A stretch of DNA of 64,000 bases, taken from contig NC_040022.1 in assembly GCF_000972845.2 (NCBI RefSeq), positions 3,629,181 to 3,693,180 of the forward strand, in the 5' to 3' direction. The notes below the pieces were generated by a model that was given only the letters and a program-made list of their open reading frames with translations, did not search any database and was not told where the DNA came from. This stretch comes from Larimichthys crocea (lineage: Eukaryota; Chordata; Actinopteri; Sciaenidae). This document shows positions 1 to 8,936 of this stretch, in pieces. How positions within the stretch are numbered: position 1 is the first letter of the stretch; every line of letters begins with the position of its first letter. A program made the position numbers and the translations under genes.

Positions 1-16
1 TGACAGGTGGGTGTGG
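1..16 (+). repeat. Right-end fragment of a teleost interspersed repeat
   Basis: The first bases match the last bases of the ~260-bp repeat seen complete at 8353-8600, 23999-24271 and 39577-39847 (shared end TGACAGGTGGGTGTGG). The rest of the element lies left of the window. Confidence 0.6.
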
Positions 17-272
17 TCTTTACATTCTTTGTGTTTAAGTTTGTCTGTGCTGAGCTCCTGTAGAAAGTCTCATTTCAAGCTGACAAAACACAAAAATTCA
101 GATTCTTAGGGCCCGAGCACGGCACGCTGGGACGAGGCCCTATTGGATTTCGAACGCTGAACGAAGTAAATCGCATTTCCGACGGCCCATATCCCCTCGA
201 AAATTTGCCCACCCCCCCAATGCCAGGCGTAAAATTACGCATTTCGGGGGTCTCGCACATGGACATACGCAT

Positions 273-680
273 ATGGCTCTACAGCGCCACCTAGGTGCGC
301 GTTTTTGGAGGTGCCCCTTGCCACGGTTTCATCCACGTGTACGAAACTTGGTGGGAGTATGTAACATGCCCAGACGCACAAAAAAGTCTCTTAGTGACCC
401 GGGCTATAGCGAACCGCACGGCGTCCAATTTTTGTCAAATTTGGACTTTTCGTGTTTTTGGGGTCATTTCCAGGGGTCGCATTTGAACGAACTCCTCCTA
501 GGGATTTCATCCGATGCGTTTGAAACTTGGCGTGTGCGTTCTAAAGACCTCGACAATGAAAAGTTATCAAAATCACAACTTTTTATCAGAGGGCGTGGCC
601 GTGACGGCGCGTCAAAGTCAACGCTGCCGATCGTTTCAGGAAAAAATGAGACTTGTTGGGCTATCATATACTTCCTCTGA
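273..680 (+). other. Open frame in repeat unit 1, coding status doubtful
   Basis: This 135-codon frame begins with MALQRHLGARFWRC. Its counterpart in unit 2 is 1061-1468, the same length and nearly the same sequence. I recognise no domain, signal peptide or membrane segment. It lies wholly inside a tandem repeat unit. Overlapping frames of 63-64 codons and an opposite-strand frame of 108-118 codons are also open, which argues that low stop density and not protein selection explains it. Confidence 0.25.
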
Positions 681-1060
681 GCTGTCTGAAACTTCTTGCG
701 GTTATTAAGACCGATGTTACAAAGACCGATGTTACAAAGACCGATGTTATGCACATTTCGACGTGCGCACATGTGCGAGGGCCCGACCATCGCTGCTTGC
801 AGCTTTAATTAGGGCCCGAGCACGCGGTGCGAGGCCCTATTGAATTTCGTATGTTTATTTTTTTAATTCCACCGATTCTTCTTTTTCTTCAGTTTCCTTA
901 AAGCAAATCTTTCATTTGACGGCGCATATCCCCCGATCCTTAAAGCAAATCTTTCATTTGACGGCGCATATCCCCCGAAAACTCGCGAAAATTTGCCTAC
1001 CCCCCCAATGTTGGGCGTAAAATTACGTATTTCGGGGGTCTCGCACATGGACGTACGCAT

Positions 1061-1468
1061 ATGGCTCTACAGCGCCACCTAGGTGTGCGTTTTTGGAGGT
1101 GCCCCTCGCCGCGGTTTCGTCCACGCGTACGAAACTTGGTGGGAGTATGTAACATGCCCAGACGCACAAAAAAGTCTCTTGGTGACCCGGGCTACAGTGA
1201 ACCGCACGGCGTCCAATTTTTATCAAATTTGGACTTTTCGTGTTTCTGGGCTCATTTCCAGGGGTCGCATTTGAACGAACTCCTCCTAGGGATTTCATCC
1301 GATGCGTTTGAAACTTGGCGTGTGCGTTCTAAAGACCTCGACAATAAAAAGTTATCAAAATCACAACTTTTCATCAGAGGGCGTGGCCGTGACGGCGCGT
1401 CAAAGTCAACGCTGCCGATCCTCTCAGGAAAAAACGAGACTTGTTGGGCTATCATATACTTCCTCTGA
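1061..1468 (+). other. Open frame in repeat unit 2, coding status doubtful
   Basis: Second copy of the 135-codon frame at 273-680. Differences are few and scattered (for example A9V, L16S, H20R, G64A, E94K). No indel separates the two frames. As for unit 1, no protein family is recognised and the location in a tandem repeat makes a real gene unlikely. Confidence 0.25.
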
Positions 1469-1742
1469 GCTGTCTGAAAGTTCTTGCGGTTATTAAGACC
1501 GATGTTACAAAGACCGATGTTACAAAGACCGATGTTACAAAGACCGATGTTACAAAGACCGATGTTATGCACATTTCGACGTGCGCACATGTGCGAGGGC
1601 CCGACCATCGCTGCTTGCAGCTTTAATTAGGGCCCGAGCACGCGGTGCGAGGCCCTATTGAATTTCGTATGTTTATTTTTTTAATTCCACCGATTCTTCT
1701 TTTTCTTCAGTTTCCTTAAAGCAAATCTTTCATTTGACGGCG

Positions 1743-2612
1743 NNNNNNNNNNNNNNNNNNNNNNNNNNNNNNNNNNNNNNNNNNNNNNNNNNNNNNNNNN
1801 NNNNNNNNNNNNNNNNNNNNNNNNNNNNNNNNNNNNNNNNNNNNNNNNNNNNNNNNNNNNNNNNNNNNNNNNNNNNNNNNNNNNNNNNNNNNNNNNNNNN
1901 NNNNNNNNNNNNNNNNNNNNNNNNNNNNNNNNNNNNNNNNNNNNNNNNNNNNNNNNNNNNNNNNNNNNNNNNNNNNNNNNNNNNNNNNNNNNNNNNNNNN
2001 NNNNNNNNNNNNNNNNNNNNNNNNNNNNNNNNNNNNNNNNNNNNNNNNNNNNNNNNNNNNNNNNNNNNNNNNNNNNNNNNNNNNNNNNNNNNNNNNNNNN
2101 NNNNNNNNNNNNNNNNNNNNNNNNNNNNNNNNNNNNNNNNNNNNNNNNNNNNNNNNNNNNNNNNNNNNNNNNNNNNNNNNNNNNNNNNNNNNNNNNNNNN
2201 NNNNNNNNNNNNNNNNNNNNNNNNNNNNNNNNNNNNNNNNNNNNNNNNNNNNNNNNNNNNNNNNNNNNNNNNNNNNNNNNNNNNNNNNNNNNNNNNNNNN
2301 NNNNNNNNNNNNNNNNNNNNNNNNNNNNNNNNNNNNNNNNNNNNNNNNNNNNNNNNNNNNNNNNNNNNNNNNNNNNNNNNNNNNNNNNNNNNNNNNNNNN
2401 NNNNNNNNNNNNNNNNNNNNNNNNNNNNNNNNNNNNNNNNNNNNNNNNNNNNNNNNNNNNNNNNNNNNNNNNNNNNNNNNNNNNNNNNNNNNNNNNNNNN
2501 NNNNNNNNNNNNNNNNNNNNNNNNNNNNNNNNNNNNNNNNNNNNNNNNNNNNNNNNNNNNNNNNNNNNNNNNNNNNNNNNNNNNNNNNNNNNNNNNNNNN
2601 NNNNNNNNNNNN
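1743..2612. other. Assembly gap (870 N)
   Basis: A run of undetermined bases. It interrupts the third repeat unit on the left and meets a perfect palindrome on the right. Any open frame crossing it is meaningless. Confidence 1.
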
Positions 2613-2660
2613 GCCAGACTGGGCCAGAGCCGGGCCAGCCCGGCTCTGGCCCAGTCTGGC
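2613..2660. repeat. Perfect 22-bp inverted repeat with 4-bp loop
   Basis: Bases 2613-2634 are the exact reverse complement of 2639-2660, separated by CCAG. The arms are GC-rich and would form a very stable hairpin. It directly abuts the gap, so it may have caused the break in assembly. Confidence 0.95.
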
Positions 2661-3164
2661 TCGGGTCTGGCCCGGCTGTCAGTGACAGCTCACGGTCATG
2701 TGCTCCCCGCTCCTCGTCCCTCCTCCTCCCCACACAGCGACACTCTGACACGGGCTGTTGTCGCTGTAACCGGGAGAGCTAACCGGCTAACCGACATGTT
2801 GACAGATGAGGCTAGTCACCGGGAGCTAACTAGCCGCCGCTAGCTCGCCTTGCTCGGCGGATAAACCCCCGGGTGAAGCCGTTAGCTGGCCTGGCTGTCA
2901 GGCCGGCTGACGGTGGCCTTTTCTCGGGTTGCTAAAAATACCCCGCCCCTCCTCCTCCTCCTCGCCCCGGGTGTTGATGCCTCCTCCGGGCCCCACACAC
3001 ACACACACGGTGCAGCTACCCTCACATAGGCGTGCCCGCGTCTGTTAGCCTGTGAACCCGGGCAGGAGCAGCCACAGAGCGGGCACTTTCTGTGACCGTG
3101 TGAGCCCGGAGCTCCGCTTTGTGTGTTTCCATTCACTGGAATAAAAGAAGTGTTAGAAACTTAC

Positions 3165-3253
3165 CTCTAACCAACGCCGAGGCCGGCTGCACGACCGCAC
3201 AGTGAAGCGTCTGCTCCCGTACGAGGGCACGCACTCAAAGCGCTGACCGGCCC
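3165..3253 (-). other. Putative first exon of a leftward gene, rest not in window
   Basis: Downstream of the ZNF143-type site on the minus strand, the sequence reaches a near-perfect donor AGAG|GTAAGT, with the exon ending at 3165. An ATG within the motif (3255-3257) opens a frame that runs without a stop to the donor, but it may simply be part of the binding motif, leaving the exon untranslated. In human the neighbours beyond TSNAXIP1 include CENPT, THAP11 and NUTF2. NUTF2 would fit in orientation and in having a separate 5' exon. That identity is only inferred from synteny. Confidence 0.45.
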
Positions 3254-3275
3254 GGTGCATTGTGGGAACTGTAGT
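3254..3275 (-). promoter_or_regulatory. ZNF143/THAP11 (SBS) site
   Basis: The minus strand reads ACTACAGTTCCCACAATGCA, an excellent match to the bipartite ZNF143/THAP11 promoter element (ACTACA, spacer, TCCCA, spacer, ATGCA). Such sites usually sit close to a transcription start and often include the first ATG. Confidence 0.75.
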
Positions 3276-3384
3276 CTGCGTGAGCGCGACGATTTTTGAC
3301 AGCTGGTGTTGTTTGTGATTTATGGAAGCCGGAAGAGGTCATTCATACATTTTGTCCTGATAATGAGTAAATCTGATCTGTGTT

Positions 3385-4704
3385 CTCGAGTTATTTATGT
3401 CATTATCTCAAGATAAGTTATTTATGTCATTATCTCAAGATAAGTTATTTATGTCACTATCCCAAGAAAAGTTATTTATGTCATTATCTCAAGATAAGTT
3501 ATTTATGTCATTATCTCAAGATATTATGTTTATTTATATCATTATCTCGAGATAAGTTATTTATGTCATTATCTTAAAATATCAAGTTATTTATGTCATT
3601 ATCCCAAGATAAGTTATTTATGTCATTATCTTGAGATAAGTTATTTATGTCATTATCTTGAGATGTCAAGTTATTTATGTCATTATCTTAAGATGTCAAG
3701 TTATTTATGTCATTATCCCAAGATAAGTTATTTATGTCATTATCCCAAGATAAGTTATTTATGTCATTATCCCAAGATAAGTTATTTATGTCATTATCTT
3801 CAGATGTCAAGTTATTTATGTCATTATCCCAAGATAAGTTATTTATGTCACCATCCAAAGATAAGTTATTTATGTCACCATCCCAAGATAAGTTATTTAT
3901 GTCATTATCCCAAGATAAGTTATTTATGTCATTATCTTGAGATGTCAAGTTATTTATGTCATTATCCTAATATAAGTTATTTATGTCATTATCTCAAGAT
4001 AAGTTATTTATGTCATTATCCCAAGATAAGTTATTTATGTCATTATCTCAAGATAAGTTATTTATGTCATTATCTCAAGATATTATGTTTATTTATATCA
4101 TTATCTCGAGATAAGTTATTTATGTCATTATCTTAAAATATCAAGTTATTTATGTCATTATCTTAAGATAAGTTATTTATATCGTTATCTCGAGATAAGT
4201 TATTTATGTCATTATCTTAAGATAAGTTATTTATGTCATTATCTTAATATATCAAGTTATTTATGTCATTATCCCAAGAAAAGTTATTTATGTCATTATC
4301 CTAAAATATCAAGTTATTTATGACATTATCTCGAGATAAGTTATTTATGTATTATCTTAAGATATCAAGTTATTTATGGCATCGTTTCGAGATAAGAAGT
4401 TCTGCCATTATCTCAAAATATCAAGTTATTTATGCCATTATCCTAATATATCAAGTTATTTATGCCATTATCCTAATATATCAAGTTATTTATGCCATCC
4501 CAAAATATCAAGTTATTTATATCATTATCTCGAGATAAGTTATTTATGTATTATCTTAATATATCAAGTTATTTATGACATTATCTTAATATATCAAGTT
4601 ATTTATGACATTATCTCAAAGTAAGTTATTTATGCTATTATCTTCAGATATCAAGTTATCATTATCTCAAAATATTGAGTTATTTATGTCATTATCTCGA
4701 GATG
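3385..4704. repeat. AT-rich minisatellite, 27-30 bp unit
   Basis: About 45-50 copies of a unit containing AAGTTATTTATGTCATTATC. Most units are 27 bp. Some are 30 bp with an inserted TCA. Because 27 and 30 are multiples of three, the array yields long repetitive open frames on both strands (for example 3663-4136 plus and 3688-3948 minus) that are artefacts of periodicity. Units become more divergent towards the right end. Confidence 0.95.
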
Positions 4705-6057
4705 ACAAATGTCTTCCTGGTTGTCGTCCATGTGAATTATACATTTCTTTACTTAGTTGACCTCTTCATTAATTTATCACATTATTTTGAGTTTTCAGTC
4801 ACAGTTTGGTTTGGTCAGGGTTTGGGTGAAAGTAAAAAGCCAATGTTGAGTTTTGGAACGTTCTCAAATTGTCCCACATCCAGAAACAACGGCTCCAAGA
4901 CACAAAACATCAGCGTGTTAGCATTAGAAGTGTTGAAATTAGCACCATCACCTTGAAAAGAAGTAGTTTGTTCAAACGACAACACACATTGTGTGACATG
5001 AAGGACATGAACACACAAACAATGTATGAAGGAGGTGCAGACGTCGGTGTCGAGGTTGGATCACAGACCTGTTTGGGTGAAGTGCTTTCAGCCTTCATCA
5101 CCCTCTCTAAGCAGACAGACAGAATACCGCACACTCTCAGAGGAAGACGAAACATTTGATGTGATGTGAATCCGTTTTAATGAATATTTCTGTGTGGGTG
5201 TACTCTAAGATTAAAAGGAACAAAAGTGTCAGTACTACAGACGCCGCACCAACCCACCGGCCATCTCACGGTCCATTTTCCCCATCACTTGTGGACAAAA
5301 CCTCAGGGTATTAGAACTTCTTCGCTTGGGATCCGGAGGGAGCAATTCACCGATTTCCAGCAGAGAACACAAAGATTCACAGAGCCCACTATGAGACGGA
5401 CTACGAGGAGCTGCACGACCTCGACCTTCTGGAGTCCGACCTGGCTGAGGAGCTCGCCAGCCGGCGTGGGACCTGCACGTGCTTTTCACCTAACGTTGGA
5501 GGCTGATCCCAATCACCTTTGTCAGTACGTTAACTGAGACTAACACACCTGTCCTCTCTACTACGACAAAGCAAACAACAAAGGAGCCTTCGTAGGCAAA
5601 CGTCTTCAAAACAACGAGCCAAAGCATCAAAGTAAAAGTCTAATTAATTACGAAAAGAAACTAACATGCACCAAAGCTGGTAAGACCAACAACTTCTCAT
5701 GATGCTGCAGTGATGACTCTCAGTAGTAGTTAAAGGATAAAAAGTGCAGTAACGTCAGACGTGTCATGACGGGGGACAAATGTTTCAGATATCTGTCCAC
5801 TTGACTCGTGGCCGTGTTCTAACATGACGTACAGTAAAAGCAGCTTATCTGGGGTGGTTACTTTATCATTAGCAGCACATTCATTAATCTCTCTCTGCAG
5901 ACTGACTTCTTCTTCTTCTTCCTGTTTACTCGCAGATACAACAAATTTCATGAGAAGTGACAAACATGTTGGAAGCTAACAAACATTTCAAAGTTGTGAT
6001 GAAAATCTTAAGAGCACAAAATAAGAAGAAACGACTCTGAATTCAAATTGAAGGTGA
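4705..6057. other. Intergenic, apart from one LINE scrap
   Basis: Between the minisatellite and the TSNAXIP1 polyadenylation signal I see no exon-like conservation. The only recognisable item is the repeat fragment at about 5230-5470. Confidence 0.5.
5230..5470 (-). mobile_element. LINE reverse-transcriptase fragment in compound repeat
   Basis: On the minus strand 5235-5345 encodes a broken piece related to the region before the C-terminal end of a teleost non-LTR retrotransposon polyprotein (GKMDREM; compare the plus-strand copy at 14700-15160). It is joined at about 5358 to a second sequence (CAGCAGAGAACACAAAGATT) that is joined in the same orientation to the copy at 14590-14700. The two loci therefore carry the same compound repeat. 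Confidence 0.55.
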
Positions 6058-6063
6058 TTTATT
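6058..6063 (-). terminator. Polyadenylation signal of TSNAXIP1
   Basis: AATAAA on the minus strand, about 150 bases after the TSNAXIP1 stop codon at 6212-6214. It is the nearest canonical signal in the expected place. Confidence 0.6.
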
Positions 6064-6211
6064 CTGAGCTGCGTTCGGCAGCGTGAGGTTAAATTACTGC
6101 GCTCACATTCGCAGCTGTCAGGAGCTGCTTTGTAAAATGTGACAGTCAGTAACCTGAGATAAGTCAGCCTACCTTTTCAATTAGCAATAAATTAAAAGAA
6201 TATTCATTAGA

Positions 6212-8895
6212 TTAGTCACATTCTGGAGGAGGATCTGATGCAGCGTTTTCTCCTGAAGCGTTTTCTTCCGGAGCTTCAGGTGAGGCGGTTGATGTGTCGG
6301 ACTCTGCGAGCTGCTGGAGCTTTAAAGACGAATCGAAGGAGACAAAGTGAGCAGAAGTCTCTAAATATTGAAGACGAGTTCAAAGTTTCCATCAAATAAG
6401 AGCAGCACCTGTGCTGGTACGTACCAGGTCGCGGAGTCTCTGAGACGGGATGGCGTCATCGCTGTCTGTTTCGCTTTGAGCCGAGGCCACGAGTTCATCT
6501 AGATCCTGATCTGACTTCAGGGGGAACGCTGTCCTCAGGGCCGCCCTGCACATACATGGACACACAAGAGACTCTCAGAGGCAGCCGGTGAAGACAAAAA
6601 CTTTCTTATTCCTCTTCAGCCCGGCTGAGGCTCGAAGCACAGACGCTGCTGTATGATGAAAAACTGGAACAACCAACGAGAAAAGTTCCCCGGGCAACCG
6701 AGGCAACGTGATCAGAGAAGGTCATGTACGTCTTTACATCACCTGAACTCCTGCGCGGTGAGCGTGCTGCTCTCAGGGACGCCAGAGTCAACCGGCGCCG
6801 TCAGCTGGTTGGACTGGACCTGGATTTGTTCTTCGGACGCGCTCTCGTCCGTCTGTAACAGCAAACGGTCTCTTCATAAACTGATTCTGGGAAGATCAAT
6901 ACTACTGTAGTGTTTGGCAGTTCGATATGAAGCTGGAGCCAGGAGACGGATAACAACACATCGTGCTCATACCTGCGCCGTGATTGGCTCGTGCGCCTCC
7001 TCCTGCATGCTGGCCTCCTTGTGGAGCTCCAGCAGGGTGTCGTACTCGCTCTTCATCTGATCAAAGTCACGCTGCAGAGTCTTCAACTGGACGCCATGAA
7101 AAACACACAAAGACACGGTGACGACGTTAAGATTTGTGTGTTTGCGTACGTGTGTGTGTGTGTGCGTGTGTGTGTGTGAGGCACCTGCTGGAGGTTCTGT
7201 TTGTGTGTTTGTTCCAGGGCGTCCCAGTTGCGTCGTGGTACGACATCCCAGTACTCCGCCTTCATCCTCGTGAGCTCCTCCTGAGCTTTGGTCAAGTCCG
7301 CCCGACACACCTTCAGAGCGAGCTGCAGCTTCACGGAGTCCTGAGCGTCTTCTTGTATTATTATAACATGTACATTATTATATTAATATTACTTCATCAC
7401 ACACTGCAGACCACACCTGCAGAACATTCTCCACTTCTCGACCTATCAGCTGTTTGAACCGTCCACCAACAGCAGCAGCTCTACCTGTACCTTCATCTGC
7501 AGACTGCTCCTCCTCCGTCGCGGAGCCTCTTGTTCGCTCACTGAGCTGCCAGATCAGCAGCCTGCGGGCGTCGCGCTCCTCCCGGTACTGCAGGTACTGG
7601 TCGGATAATTCAGACTGCAGACGGTCCACCTGGAGAGGAGTAGATCACGATCCACCACTGACGTTACTATCTGAACTGAAACTGTCGGACACTTTTAGCA
7701 GCTTAGCTTGAGTTTGTTTGGAAGTAGATGAAATGAATGAATAAATAAATGTCATGTACCGCCGCCTGCGTGGCCTTCTCTCTCTCCCTCATGTCCTCGA
7801 CGTCCTTCTGCAGTCGCCGCTTCTCCCTCTTGAGCTCTTCGATCTCCGCCTGCTCCTCCGCCCAGCGAGCTCGAATCTTCCTGTCACAATCCTCCGTCAC
7901 CCGCCTCAGACAGGATCGCAGCGGCTCCAGCTCCTGGATTTGATCCCGCTGATGTGCTGAACAGACGTAAAAACACGTAAAAAGGGTCGACGTGAAACAT
8001 TTTAAATGTGAAACATGACTCAGCGTTTTCGATCATATATTTGGCAACCAACAGCTGTTTCTAAAGTCCTTCACATGCAATTAGGTGACCTCTCATGCTT
8101 CAGTGATTGGCTTCATTTGCAGACGTTTGGTGATATTCTGTCGTCAGCAGTCACATTTATGATTCAGAGGACGTTTTTTTTTCCTGTTTCATTTGTTTGT
8201 TTCTCATTTTTTAAGCTAGAAAAACGTCAGGAAAGTGAAAAGTTTGGAGTATTTTTGCTGTCGTCTCCTCACTTCGTCTTCTGGTTCTATGCTCAGTTTA
8301 ACTGCTATAATTTGACCTCGTTTCAGGTTTTTCTAGCTCGGTTTCTTACACGAAGGCTGGCTCCAGAAGTGAGTCAGTCTCCATAAGTCCCCATGTCCAA
8401 ATGTCCAACTTCACAGCAGAAATAAACATGTTTACAGCCTGGTACAAAAAACAGTTTTGGTCTCTGTAGCTAATTTCCCCGTTCATGACAACTGTACTGA
8501 GGGTGAATTTATATACAACTCACCTGTTCACATTATATTAAGGCTTAAAGTTATGCAGGATTAAGAGCGTGGACACTATGATTGACAGGTGGGTGTGGTT
8601 ACAGGTGGCTTGTTTGAGCAGGCCACAGTGAGCTTCAGACACCTGTGGGTGTCGTCATGGGTACGCTGTCCAGTCTTTATACTGTCATTGGTTGCCCTCA
8701 ACTATTGTTCCCACAGCACTGCCTTCATTAACCTCTTAACCCTGATTTGCTCCCGTACCTGTTCAGGTTCACTCACCTAAAGTCTTTTCATATTCCTGTT
8801 TGATGGCAGAGAGAAGGGGCTGGTAGGTTTTGAACTCTTTGATGAAACAACCAAAGGCGTGCCGGTAGACCTGTGGCCAGAGCAGATATATGTGA

Positions 8896-8936
<41 letters not shown>

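Larger units (their letters stand above)
108..1742. repeat. Tandem array of 0.7-0.8 kb units, each headed by a small hairpin
   Basis: Unit 1 spans about 108-810, unit 2 about 811-1628, and a third unit starts at 1629 and runs into the assembly gap. Each unit opens with an inverted motif (AGGGCC near the start, GGCCCT about 16-24 bases later) at 108-143, 811-838 and 1629-1656. Units 1 and 2 are highly similar over hundreds of bases. Each contains a 135-codon open frame (273-680 and 1061-1468) with only a handful of differences between copies, but other frames are also partly open and the product resembles no family I know. Near its end each unit has a 15-bp minisatellite with 3 copies (708-752) versus 5 copies (1496-1569). 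I treat this as a repeat family, not as genes. Confidence 0.8.
2661..3300 (-). promoter_or_regulatory. GC-rich promoter / CpG-island-like region
   Basis: This stretch is much richer in G+C and CpG than its surroundings and contains a GC-box-like CCCCGCCCC at about 2942. It includes a ZNF143-type site (3254-3275, minus strand) and a downstream consensus 5' splice site on the minus strand. That arrangement suggests the promoter, first exon and start of intron 1 of a gene transcribed leftward. Confidence 0.6.

Noticed and set aside
1681..2843. Long open frames on both strands across the gap
   Set aside because: They are made of undetermined bases read as X and carry no evidence.
3380..4704. Possible CRISPR-like array or repetitive proteins
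   Set aside because: Repeats are contiguous with no unique spacers, and frames stay open only because the unit is a multiple of three.
7134..7179. Valine/cysteine-rich peptides near CA/GT arrays (also 8900, 11889, 23768, 25972, 30289)
   Set aside because: Simple translations of dinucleotide repeats.
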